Part shown: in pieces, positions 42,572 to 50,697 of the stretch
Position numbering within the stretch: the first letter of the stretch is position 1
Layout of the letters: each line of letters begins with the position of its first letter
Position numbers and translations under genes: made by a program
From: a virus
Reading direction: 5' to 3' (one strand)
DNA: 64,000 nt
IMG/VR virus record: IMGVR_UViG_3300020477_000001
Location: 94,302-158,301 of that record
The notes under the pieces: generated by a model
The model's database searches: none
Told to the model about the DNA's origin: nothing
What the model saw: only the letters and a program-made list of their open reading frames with translations

Positions 42572-42835
42572 CTAGTTTTCTTCTAGGTAAGCTTCGGCAA
42601 TTTCGCGCCAGTTAACTTCCCTTAATGATGCGTTGAGCATATCCGAAAACATACTTGCTTCGAGTTCTGGCTTAAACACCATCGCGAATTCTTCTAAACG
42701 CTCGGCAAGTTCTGCCTCGTTAGGAAATTCTTCCGCGAGGTCTACGCAATACCGATAAGTTGGCTCGTCATTTGAGAGCCACAAGTTTACATTCCATGTT
42801 TCGTAATTTGTCCAGCCGTTGTATTTATTTGACAT
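42572..42835 (-). CDS. DUF7249-like protein, 87 aa
   Basis: MSNKYNGWTNYETWNVNLWL is the conserved start of a phage/plasmid domain family (NGWTNYETWNV). Function unknown. Leaderless start 6 nt after TATTAT (42842-42847), with TTGGCA at -35. Confidence 0.75.
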   Translation of the reverse strand: MSNKYNGWTNYETWNVNLWLSNDEPTYRYCVDLAEEFPNEAELAERLEEFAMVFKPELEASMFSDMLNASLREVNWREIAEAYLEEN

Positions 42836-42841
42836 GGCTTT

Positions 42842-42870
42842 ATAATACAGAAAAGCATGACGCTTGCCAA
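42842..42870 (-). promoter_or_regulatory. promoter, leaderless start
   Basis: TTGGCA (42865-42870), 17-bp spacer, TATTAT (42842-42847). Confidence 0.7.
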
Positions 42871-42901
42871 GAGAAATCGTATCATTGCAATACGATTTTT
42901 T

Positions 42902-42933
42902 GCTTGACTTGGAAAACGCGGCGCGTGAGAATT
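42902..42933. repeat. half palindromic element, copy 9 (truncated)
   Basis: GCTTGACTTGGAAAACGCGG and GCGTGAGA only; the right arm is missing. Sequence beyond is unrelated. Confidence 0.65.
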
Positions 42934-43194
42934 GATGGAAAACCCTAGACATAAGTCAAACAAATAGGATTACCACCCATTTACTAAAAAAAACAAATTG
43001 ACATCTGCCTAAATAGAGGCTTGGGGGTGTAATTTCAATCTCCACGGTCTTTTCAAATCAGTGCTTATCATATATAAACTTTCAATAACAACCATAAACC
43101 CCCCTTTTATAAAATTGTTATTATATTTTTTATATTTAAACGCCCGCTAACTAAAAAAATCCCCGAACAGCCCCCCAAAATCAAAGACTTGTGA
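42934..43194 (+). other. non-coding intergenic stretch
   Basis: AT-rich, with TTGACA at 42998 but no good -10 partner. No gene or repeat recognised. Confidence 0.4.
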
Positions 43195-43200
43195 TATAAT
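43195..43200 (+). promoter_or_regulatory. -10 element of sulfotransferase-like operon
   Basis: TATAAT (within GTGATATAAT) 8 nt before the ATG at 43209. Confidence 0.6.
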
Positions 43201-43208
43201 AAACCTAA

Positions 43209-43928
43209 ATGCAAAAAAATAACTTTTTTAAAGCTAAAAAAAGGTTTTTAATAGTAGGCCCAAGGCTCAGTGGGTCTACTAGGGTTTTCAATTTACTTAG
43301 ATTTTTATCTGAATCAGCAGGATACTCTACATACAGCAGTAGTATTGTTGGATACGAATTCTCTAACCAAAACCAAGTACATATCATTAAAGCTCATGAT
43401 GGCTTTGTGAACGACGCTCAGAGAACAAAATATATACAATCTTCTTACGTAATCCTGCCGTACAGAGATTTTAGAGATTCCGCCGTATCTCGCAATGTAA
43501 GATGGCCAGAATCAGATAAAAGCTATCTTGAGGGTGTTCTTGATAGCATTGCCTTGTTTTATAAGTACGAGGGCTATTCTGATCTAACAATCAAGTATGA
43601 AAACTATGGATACGATCAAGTAGAGAAAATTTGCAAAATATTAAAGCTACCAGCAGAGCTTTCCGTGATAAACGACGCAATGAATTTAACTGATGAGCTT
43701 TACAACTCTGACATTGTTCCCGAAAACGAAGAAGAACTAGAAGATTTAAAGTCCGAAGAAGTATTGGTTAAAATGAGAGAATATAAAAAACACTTATATA
43801 CCAAAGCCACAAATACCTCTGGAGGAAAATCAGAAAAATACAAAGAATTCTTTACTGAAGAAGAAAATGAAGAAATTCTAAATAATTTAATTATTAAAAA
43901 TTTTTTAAATGAAAATGGATATCTGTAA
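43209..43928 (+). CDS. sulfotransferase-like protein
   Basis: 239 residues. FLIVGPRLSGSTRVFNLLRF is a P-loop-like PAPS site and VILPYRDFRDSAVSRNVRWP resembles the RDPRD 3-prime-phosphate site. LTIKYENYG matches the E-rich strand usual in this fold. It should transfer sulfate from PAPS to a glycan or protein; the APS kinase at 6779 could supply PAPS. First of four genes coupled by overlap or abutment up to 46005. Confidence 0.65.
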   Translation: MQKNNFFKAKKRFLIVGPRLSGSTRVFNLLRFLSESAGYSTYSSSIVGYEFSNQNQVHIIKAHDGFVNDAQRTKYIQSSYVILPYRDFRDSAVSRNVRWPESDKSYLEGVLDSIALFYKYEGYSDLTIKYENYGYDQVEKICKILKLPAELSVINDAMNLTDELYNSDIVPENEEELEDLKSEEVLVKMREYKKHLYTKATNTSGGKSEKYKEFFTEEENEEILNNLIIKNFLNENGYL

Positions 43929-44708
43929 ATGAAAACAGCAGTAATACTTTCTGGTCAACCAAGAAACCTAGAAGATAACTATAAAAATCTTTTAAGTAAT
44001 TTTGTTGATTGTAATGATGCTGACTTGTTTTGCCACTTTTGGGATGATCCACAGTCTTATGGAGAATATCATAGGCCCGACAGAGAAATGGGTAATGTCA
44101 CCACCAAACACCAAAACATAGATGATTTAGTTAAAGACATAAAAGCAACAAGAAGCGTTATAGAACAACAAGTAGATTTTCAATATAATCCTTTCTTTTG
44201 TGAGACTTATGGGAGAGAGATTAAAACGCCCGTAAATGACGATTTCCCCACCGAAAGAGGAACAACATATTCTGGCAGTAAAATTTGGACCCACGCAACG
44301 TTTCCGACTTGGGGAGCTAGACCCGGTCATAACATCAGCCAATGGTACTCGTGGAAGCAAGCCCTGCTTCTCTTAAAGAGCTACGAGCAAGAAAAAGACT
44401 TTCGCTACGACGCGATCATAAGAACCCGCACAGACTTTCGTATTAACTCCCCGTTCACCATCACTGGACCAATAGAAGGAGTATTATCAAGTAAACCAAC
44501 AGACCACACAGACTATTCCATCAACGACCACATAGGAATAGGTAAAAGAGACTATATGTTTAAATATTTAAGTATTATTGATTATATCAACGAATATTAC
44601 TTTTTTGATAAGATTCCATTTAATACTGAAGTATATCTAGGCTGGCACTTGAAGAAACAGAGAATCCCCGTTAGCTTTATGAACTTCGAAACAGTAATCA
44701 ATAGATGA
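43929..44708 (+). CDS. glycosyltransferase-like protein, 259 aa
   Basis: KTAVILSGQPRNLEDNYKNL opens a Rossmann-like fold and YDAIIRTRTDFRINSPF carries an acidic RxDxR-type segment reminiscent of GT-A enzymes; NTEVYLGWHLKKQRIPVSF closes it. Similar proteins occur in phage and virus glycan clusters. Assignment is by pattern and context. Confidence 0.5.
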   Translation: MKTAVILSGQPRNLEDNYKNLLSNFVDCNDADLFCHFWDDPQSYGEYHRPDREMGNVTTKHQNIDDLVKDIKATRSVIEQQVDFQYNPFFCETYGREIKTPVNDDFPTERGTTYSGSKIWTHATFPTWGARPGHNISQWYSWKQALLLLKSYEQEKDFRYDAIIRTRTDFRINSPFTITGPIEGVLSSKPTDHTDYSINDHIGIGKRDYMFKYLSIIDYINEYYFFDKIPFNTEVYLGWHLKKQRIPVSFMNFETVINR

Positions 44709-45409
44709 TACTACCCTCCTCTATAAATCCATTAGAAGCAGACAAATTAAAAGAACAATTTAATTTAAATAAAAAGGTCGTAATAAAAGACTTCTTAAAA
44801 GAAGAAACGGCTGATTTTTTATTTGATTTTTTGAGTGGAGAAGAATCCGCCGTTTATTGGTACACCGCCGTATTGGCTGGAAACGACGCTACCGGATACG
44901 AAGCTGAACCTAATTACTTCAGCCGTACAGATTCAATAGAAGATATTGAAGCAAATGAATTCGCCGCTATACAATCATTTGGAAGAGGATTTTTTTCTTA
45001 TTCTTTTGACAAAACTGGCGAGCATCCCAAGACTTGTACTTGTGAGATTTGTAATTTTACTAATTTGATTCAAAGCAGCGAAATCTTTGGAAAGATAGCG
45101 GAAATCTTTAACGCGGAATTAAAAAAGTCGGTTTTCTATGCAACGCGGTTTAAACAGGTGCAATTCTTTGCGCCGCATGAAATCAATTCTGGCAAAATCG
45201 GTTTCCGTTATGAACTAACCAAAAACTGGAGACCAGAGTGGGGCGGTAATACTTTCTTTACTGAAGAAGATAAAATTAAAGAAATAATTACTCCATCCTT
45301 TAATACTTTAACTCTTTTTGATATTTCTTCTTATAACAGTAAGTTTGTATCACAAGTAGCTGCGGGAGTCACAGATGGAGTGCATTCTATCGAAGGTTAT
45401 ATTAAATGA
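44705..45409 (+). CDS. 2OG-Fe(II) oxygenase-like protein A
   Basis: 234 residues. NWRPEWGGNTFFTEEDK, then ITPSFNTLTLFDISS and GVTDGVHSIEGYIK resemble the C-terminal half of the prolyl-4-hydroxylase-type double-stranded beta helix. The HxD motif expected before EWGG is not evident (FAPHEINSGK), so iron binding may be lost. ATGA overlap with the upstream gene. Confidence 0.65.
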   Translation: MILPSSINPLEADKLKEQFNLNKKVVIKDFLKEETADFLFDFLSGEESAVYWYTAVLAGNDATGYEAEPNYFSRTDSIEDIEANEFAAIQSFGRGFFSYSFDKTGEHPKTCTCEICNFTNLIQSSEIFGKIAEIFNAELKKSVFYATRFKQVQFFAPHEINSGKIGFRYELTKNWRPEWGGNTFFTEEDKIKEIITPSFNTLTLFDISSYNSKFVSQVAAGVTDGVHSIEGYIK

Positions 45410-46005
45410 GTTATTGTTTTTTTGATTTAGATAAAGCTGGTAACGAGAGACAATTTTGTACTTATTATTATGCTCAAAAGCTTTTCAACGACGAAGAAGT
45501 AGAACAAATTAAAAAAATAGGAGATTCCTTATCTTCTGATAATGCATCCACTTTTGGCGGCGATTTAAAAGATGTGCGGCGAGGCAAAGTGGGTTGGGTT
45601 CCAAGAACACAAGATTATACTTGGATTTATGATCGTCTTTTTGGAATTGTTAAAGAAGCTAATGATAGTCTTTGGAGATTTGAATTAGCTGGTTTCCTAG
45701 AGGACTGCCAATACACCACTTATCATGGTTCTGCCAAGAAAGGTGGCAAATATGATTATCATCTTGATATAGATGGCCCAAGGGGCGTACATCGAAAGAT
45801 ATCGGGAGTACTACAGCTTACTGACCCGTCTGATTATGAAGGCGGCGAACTAGAGATTCTTTCTAGAGATACCCCTTTCACTGCATCCAAAGAAAAAGGT
45901 ACTATCACTCTTTTTCCTTCTTTCTTACTCCACAGGGTTAAAGAAGTCACAAAGGGCAAAAGAAACTCATTGGTTATTTGGGTTTCTGGATATCCATTTA
46001 AATAA
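45406..46005 (+). CDS. 2OG-Fe(II) oxygenase B (PKHD/P4H type)
   Basis: 199 residues. Iron ligands HxD in YDYHLDIDGP and the distal His in FLLHRVKEVTKGKRNSLVIW, where the Arg binds 2-oxoglutarate; GVLQLTDPSDYEGGELEI is the family's central strand pair. A hydroxylase of protein or nucleic acid side chains is predicted. A collagen-like Gly-Pro-Thr fibre at 63 kb is a conceivable substrate. Confidence 0.88.
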   Translation: MSYCFFDLDKAGNERQFCTYYYAQKLFNDEEVEQIKKIGDSLSSDNASTFGGDLKDVRRGKVGWVPRTQDYTWIYDRLFGIVKEANDSLWRFELAGFLEDCQYTTYHGSAKKGGKYDYHLDIDGPRGVHRKISGVLQLTDPSDYEGGELEILSRDTPFTASKEKGTITLFPSFLLHRVKEVTKGKRNSLVIWVSGYPFK

Positions 46006-46027
46006 TGGTTTTTTTTGTGGATAATTA

Positions 46028-46037
46028 AGTGTAATTA
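46028..46037 (+). promoter_or_regulatory. AGTGTAATTA motif
   Basis: Late-promoter-like word 8 nt before the PhoH ATG. Confidence 0.55.
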
Positions 46038-46045
46038 AATATAGA

Positions 46046-46843
46046 ATGCCAAGAAAATCTAGCAACGCGAAAAATCGCGCCTCAATGCTGAAAAAGATCA
46101 ATACCGCAGATCAACTTGATGAGATTTCAGACGCGATGTGTCCTATCATTGGAGAAAATCCAAATCCAATAAAAAGACAGATCAAAGTTCATCAATTACC
46201 TTGGACAAAAAAGCAAAAAGACTTCTTTAAGTTAGCTCTTGACGATGAAAGCAGAATCGTATTCGTAAACGGTCCTGCGGGCACTTCCAAAACGCTGTTA
46301 AGCGTTTACTGCGGCTTACAATTACTTAATAAAAAGGTTATTTCTGATATTATGTATTTGAGGTCGGCGGTTGAATCTTCTGAATCAAAGCTTGGTTTTT
46401 TACCCGGTTCTGCCGACGATAAATTAAGATTTTATAATTTGCCCTTCTTGGACAAACTAGACGAACTACTACCAGACACCAGAGTCGAGAAGCTTGAACA
46501 AGAGGGGCGCATTTCCATGTTTCCAGTGAATTTTGCGCGAGGCATGAACTGGGCGTCAAAATGTATAATTTTGGATGAAGCCCAAAATAGCACTTTAAAG
46601 GAAATTACTACTGTATTGACCAGAATGGGCAATCACAGTAGATGCTTTATCTTAGCGGACCCAATGCAAACTGATCTGCATCACAATAAAGATGGTGCGT
46701 TTGAAAAGTTATTTAAATTATTTTCAGATCAAGAAAGTCACGAAAAAGGCGTTAGAACGTTCGAGTTCGACGAAGAAGACATCATGAGGTCAGACTTAGT
46801 TAAGTTCTTAGTTAAGAAGATGAAAAATATTAACAAGCACTAA
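46046..46843 (+). CDS. PhoH-like ATPase
   Basis: 265 residues. Walker A VNGPAGTSKTLL, Walker B CIILDEAQNS and sensor LADPMQTD are intact; LPGSADDKLRFYNLPFLDKL is the PhoH-specific segment. Phage PhoH proteins are frequent in marine phages; suggested to be RNA-linked ATPases. Transcribed from an AGTGTAATTA motif. Confidence 0.93.
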   Translation: MPRKSSNAKNRASMLKKINTADQLDEISDAMCPIIGENPNPIKRQIKVHQLPWTKKQKDFFKLALDDESRIVFVNGPAGTSKTLLSVYCGLQLLNKKVISDIMYLRSAVESSESKLGFLPGSADDKLRFYNLPFLDKLDELLPDTRVEKLEQEGRISMFPVNFARGMNWASKCIILDEAQNSTLKEITTVLTRMGNHSRCFILADPMQTDLHHNKDGAFEKLFKLFSDQESHEKGVRTFEFDEEDIMRSDLVKFLVKKMKNINKH

Positions 46844-47085
46844 ACCTTTATGCCGTTAGACTCAAGTATATTTTTTATATCTTCTATTTTTAAAGTCTTC
46901 CTCTTGGAGAGTTTATAAATAGAATTTGATATATCTCTTTGAGTATTAGATTGTTCTTTCTTTAGGTCATAAATCTGATTATTGATTTTAACAGCCGCTT
47001 TAGAAACCTCAGCATCATCGTGCTCGCAAAGTTCATAAGATAAATCTAAAATCTCCTCTATTTTTTCAAAAAAATTATTTGTCAT
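46840..47085 (-). CDS. hypothetical protein, 81 aa
   Basis: MTNNFFEKIEEILDLSYELC; helical. AGGGGGAAGA is its ribosome binding site inside the upstream metallopeptidase gene. Ends 4 nt inside the PhoH stop on the opposite strand. Confidence 0.6.
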   Translation of the reverse strand: MTNNFFEKIEEILDLSYELCEHDDAEVSKAAVKINNQIYDLKKEQSNTQRDISNSIYKLSKRKTLKIEDIKNILESNGIKV

Positions 47086-47464
47086 TTTCTTCCCCCTTCT
47101 TTTTATTGGAAGACTTGCCCCTTTTTCTAGGAGGTGCTTGGAATTTTCTTTTTTCGAGTCTCCAACCATTTTGATACAAAAAATTAGAACAAACATCCGC
47201 AAATCTAGTAACGTCTGTTTCTGACTTGTCCCAGAAGAATGCATGAGCTATTTCATGAATACAAGTGTTTAATTCTGATTTTTTTGTTAAATACGGATTT
47301 ATGTAGATTTTAGGAGTATAATCTCCCTTAGCTTCACTGGGGTCTACGCACAACCCAAAGGTATCGCTCCCATAAGCATCTTTTCTGGGCTTACGAAAAA
47401 CAATCTCATACGTAACACCTTTAGTGTTCGTAAAAAGAAAGCTTTCCTGTTGTTGTTTTCCCAT
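47075..47464 (-). CDS. zinc metallopeptidase-like protein (SprT/HExxH), 129 aa
   Basis: NTCIHEIAHAFFWDKSETDV has HExxH, and the downstream DVTRFADVCSNFL helix could provide the third ligand. C-terminal tail is basic and probably disordered. Smaller than the 38062 SprT-like protein and without a zinc ribbon. Substrate unknown. Confidence 0.75.
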   Translation of the reverse strand: MGKQQQESFLFTNTKGVTYEIVFRKPRKDAYGSDTFGLCVDPSEAKGDYTPKIYINPYLTKKSELNTCIHEIAHAFFWDKSETDVTRFADVCSNFLYQNGWRLEKRKFQAPPRKRGKSSNKKKGEENDK

Positions 47465-47568
47465 GTTAAATAATATTACAGTTATTTAAGTCTAAGTACA
47501 TATTAAATTACATATTAAATAAGTCGGGGTTTGATTTTATTTAAATCCGTGTATATTTAAAATTATTT

Positions 47569-47940
47569 ATGAAAAAATATTGCACATCTTGCGGTTCGCA
47601 GATTGTTTACTCTGTAACTAACAAACCTAAGTTTTGTGCTAGTTGTGGCGCTAAGCTTGATTTAGGTAAAAATTACGCTTCATCAAAAAAGCAAGAAGAG
47701 CAAGTGGAGGTAGAGCAGGAGGTCTTGGGTGTCGAGGAGGAAGAATCGACGGACGGCTACTCTACGAAGATAAATAAACTGGATTTCGACATTGAAAGAT
47801 TTGAAGCTCCTAAAGAAACCCTAGGGGGACTAATTGACAGTCCAGTGCAAAGCAGTAACGAAGGAGAAAGGCAACTACCCAACAACGAGAATTTTTTGAA
47901 TGATTTTCGAAAAGAGGCTGGATCGATAAGGAAAAAATAA
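47569..47940 (+). CDS. zinc-ribbon protein, 123 aa
   Basis: CTSCGSQI and FCASCGAK form an N-terminal zinc ribbon; the rest is acidic and likely disordered. It directly abuts the sigma-like gene, with which it may act. No family beyond the ribbon. Confidence 0.75.
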   Translation: MKKYCTSCGSQIVYSVTNKPKFCASCGAKLDLGKNYASSKKQEEQVEVEQEVLGVEEEESTDGYSTKINKLDFDIERFEAPKETLGGLIDSPVQSSNEGERQLPNNENFLNDFRKEAGSIRKK

Positions 47941-48651
47941 TTGGACGATCCAGACCGAGACGAGGATAAGAAAGAAATTAAGATCAGTTTCGAGGATTTT
48001 ATCCACGAAATTGATTTTGAAATAAATAAGCGTAGAAAAAAATGGAGCCTAACGGCTATATCATGGATGGATTTCGAAGATGTAGCCCAGATACTAAGGA
48101 TACACATATATACTAAATGGGAGTTATACGACCCACAAAAGCCCTTAGCTCCTTGGTTGAACAGAATAATATCTAATCAAATAAAAAACTTAATAAGGAA
48201 TAACTATTCTAATTTTACAAGACCCTGTTTAAAATGTTCAGCCTCAGAGGGTATAGATTACTGTTCTATATACGGGAAACAAGACAATAGATGTCCTTTG
48301 TATGCATTTTGGGAAAGAAGCAAGAAAAAAGCTCACGACGTTAAAATACCCCTCCCTTTAGAAAACCACTCTCAAGAAATATTTAAATCATCTGGAGAAG
48401 ACTGCGATTTAGAAAGCAACTTTAAAAGACTAAACAAGGCGCTGGAAACTCACCTCAAGCCAACGGAGTGGAAAGTCTATCAGTATCTATACATAGAAAA
48501 CTTATCTGAGGAAGAAACAGCCAAGAAAATGGGATACAGAAGCACAGAAAAAAACAGACCACCGGGTTATAAGCAAATCAAGAATATTAGAAAATCTATA
48601 ATCGAAAAAACAAAAAGCCTTATAAACTCTGGGAAGTTAGATATTTTTTAG
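47941..48651 (+). CDS. sigma-70-like factor (TTG start)
   Basis: 236 residues. Region 2-like: WMDFEDVAQILRIHIYTKWE, then APWLNRIISNQIKNLIRNNY, followed by a Cys-rich insert (RPCLKCSASEGIDYC) and region 4-like YLYIENLSEEETAKKMGYRS. The insert is unusual and may bind zinc. Located before terminase and head genes, it is the best candidate for a late sigma reading AGTGTAATTA. The TTG start abuts the preceding stop TAA. Confidence 0.75.
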   Translation: MDDPDRDEDKKEIKISFEDFIHEIDFEINKRRKKWSLTAISWMDFEDVAQILRIHIYTKWELYDPQKPLAPWLNRIISNQIKNLIRNNYSNFTRPCLKCSASEGIDYCSIYGKQDNRCPLYAFWERSKKKAHDVKIPLPLENHSQEIFKSSGEDCDLESNFKRLNKALETHLKPTEWKVYQYLYIENLSEEETAKKMGYRSTEKNRPPGYKQIKNIRKSIIEKTKSLINSGKLDIF

Positions 48652-48653
48652 TT

Positions 48654-49772
48654 ATGGAACGTGATGAATTTTGTTTAGAGGAAATATGCTTATCTTCAGA
48701 TGGGCAAAATTCTATAATTGAAGAATGGAACTCTAACAAAGAGAATCCCCCTTCTTTAAAGAAATTAGTTCAAGTTGGCTTTCCAGAAATACCGGAAGAA
48801 CTACAAGACGGTAGAAGTAAATACGGTAAGTGCATCAAAGCTTTCTTAAGCTCTGTAAACATATCCGCTAAAAAGGCTCACGAGAGTAAAAGTAAGGACA
48901 TAGTTCTAACCGAAGAACATAAAGAATTTATAGTTAATAATGTAGGCACTATGAGGGGTCACGAGATGGCTCGCGTGCTTTTCGAAGATCACAAGCTAAA
49001 CAACTTAAGCTCAGAAGCTAGAGTCGTAAATGATTACATAGCTACTCTACCTAGCCAAGTATCTGTATTTGAGCCAGAATCAAATGAAGAGATCGTAGAA
49101 TACAAGCCACCCAAGACTTTTGATAAAACTTTAGCTAGAATCAATAAGTTTGTTTTAGATGGGGTTGATAAGAATAACATACCCGCAAGCACAAAGAAGG
49201 GCATAAACGCCCTAATAGGCTATATGCATACCTACAGATTTTTGCATATCATAAATGGTTACGACAGCTTCACAGACAGAGAGTTGTACGAATCGAGTTT
49301 TATTAGGTATACATACGACAAACCAGATTTAACCCAAGAGGAAGTAGACCAATACATAGTACTATCTGCGGAAGTTGTTATCTCTTCTAACATCCAAAGA
49401 AGAGTAGAGCACCTTCAAGCACTGCTAGATCAAAACGCAGACCAAACAGACGGCGCGAGAATATCTATGGCTTTGGTAGAATCGATCAACACCGCGCAAA
49501 ACGAATACAATCAATGTGTTAATAGACAGCAAAAGCTTCTTAACGATCTAAAAGAAAAAAGAAGCGATAGACTCAAGAATCAAATCAAAGAGAACGCGAG
49601 TATCTTAAACCTAGTTCAACTCTGGAAAGAAGAAGAGTCTAGAAAGAAACTTATAGAGCTAGCAGAGAGAAAGAAGCAAGTAATCTCCGAAGAAGTAGAC
49701 AAGTTCGAGGATATGGACGACGTAAAGTGTAGGATAATGGGTTTATCTAAAGATGAAGCAGTTAATGGTTAA
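48654..49772 (+). CDS. hypothetical protein, 372 aa (possible small-terminase position)
   Basis: The N-terminal third may hold a helix-turn-helix (YGKCIKAFLSSVNISAKKAH) and VGTMRGHEMARVLFEDHKLN; the C-terminal 150 residues are coiled coil (KLLNDLKEKRSDRLKNQIKE). By position, upstream of nuclease and large terminase, it could be the DNA-recognition subunit, but no sequence family was recognised. Confidence 0.5.
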   Translation: MERDEFCLEEICLSSDGQNSIIEEWNSNKENPPSLKKLVQVGFPEIPEELQDGRSKYGKCIKAFLSSVNISAKKAHESKSKDIVLTEEHKEFIVNNVGTMRGHEMARVLFEDHKLNNLSSEARVVNDYIATLPSQVSVFEPESNEEIVEYKPPKTFDKTLARINKFVLDGVDKNNIPASTKKGINALIGYMHTYRFLHIINGYDSFTDRELYESSFIRYTYDKPDLTQEEVDQYIVLSAEVVISSNIQRRVEHLQALLDQNADQTDGARISMALVESINTAQNEYNQCVNRQQKLLNDLKEKRSDRLKNQIKENASILNLVQLWKEEESRKKLIELAERKKQVISEEVDKFEDMDDVKCRIMGLSKDEAVNG

Positions 49773-50697
49773 ATGCGCTGTTTGCGGCAAAGAGTTTGAG
49801 TCAGATAGAAAGCTACACGCTCATCTTAAGGCTCATAAGCTCAGAATGGTTGAGTACTATCAAAAGTACTTCCCTAGGTACGACAAGCATGATAATAAAA
49901 TCATTAAATTTAAAAACAAGAAACAATACTTCAGTACAGATTTTAACTCTAGAGAAAACCTAAGAAACTGGCTTAAGTCGTCAGATGAAGAAACAGTTAA
50001 AAATTACTGCGAAGATTTACTTACAAAGAGAAAAGAAGAAAAGTCTTTAGTTTATTCCCCTACTCAAGTAGAGCTAAGAACTCTATTGTTTCCCCCTATC
50101 CAATTCTACCATAAGAGGTTCGGAAATTACTATAAGTTATGTGAGTCAATAGGTTACCAGAATAGATTCGAAAACGTAACTAAAATCCCAGAACCAGAAG
50201 AGTATGATAAGAATGAATACAAAATTTTTATAGATACCAGAGAGCAAACGCCACTGAAATTCGACAGAGACTTCAGAGTGAGAAAGCTCAAGTTTGGAGA
50301 TTATACCTTCAGCGACAGGTCGGTATCCTGTAATTCCTATATAGAGAGAAAGTCCTTAAACGACTTCATAGGAACGATAAGCGGAGGCTTTGATAGGTTC
50401 CAGAGAGAAATAGAAAGAGCAGAGTCCGAAGACGCATACTTGATTATAGTTGTTGAAAAGAAGTTGAGCTCTGCATTGAATTTTAATTCTTTAAGAGAAC
50501 TATCTAGCAAAATTAAAGCTACGCCAGAATTCATATTCCATAGAGTAAGGCAGCTTATACAAAACAATAATCACATCCAATTCTTATTTGTTGATGGCCA
50601 AGATGAAGCGTCTAGGGTTACTGAAAAAATTCTAACTGTAGGATGTATAGTGAGGGGCGTAGATTTACAGTTATGCTACGATACTAAAAATCTATAA
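49753..50697 (+). CDS. ERCC4-type nuclease with N-terminal zinc finger
   Basis: 314 residues. CAVCGKEFESDRKLHAHLKA is a C2H2 finger. The ERCC4 core follows: IFIDTREQTPLKFD, VRKLKFGDYTFSD, YIERKSLNDFIGTIS (Asp, Glu, ERK catalytic set) and FDRFQREIERAESEDAYLII. XPF/MUS81-like enzymes cut branched DNA. It abuts the terminase and may resolve replication intermediates before packaging. ATG at 49765 is an alternative start. Confidence 0.9.
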   Translation: MKQLMVKCAVCGKEFESDRKLHAHLKAHKLRMVEYYQKYFPRYDKHDNKIIKFKNKKQYFSTDFNSRENLRNWLKSSDEETVKNYCEDLLTKRKEEKSLVYSPTQVELRTLLFPPIQFYHKRFGNYYKLCESIGYQNRFENVTKIPEPEEYDKNEYKIFIDTREQTPLKFDRDFRVRKLKFGDYTFSDRSVSCNSYIERKSLNDFIGTISGGFDRFQREIERAESEDAYLIIVVEKKLSSALNFNSLRELSSKIKATPEFIFHRVRQLIQNNNHIQFLFVDGQDEASRVTEKILTVGCIVRGVDLQLCYDTKNL

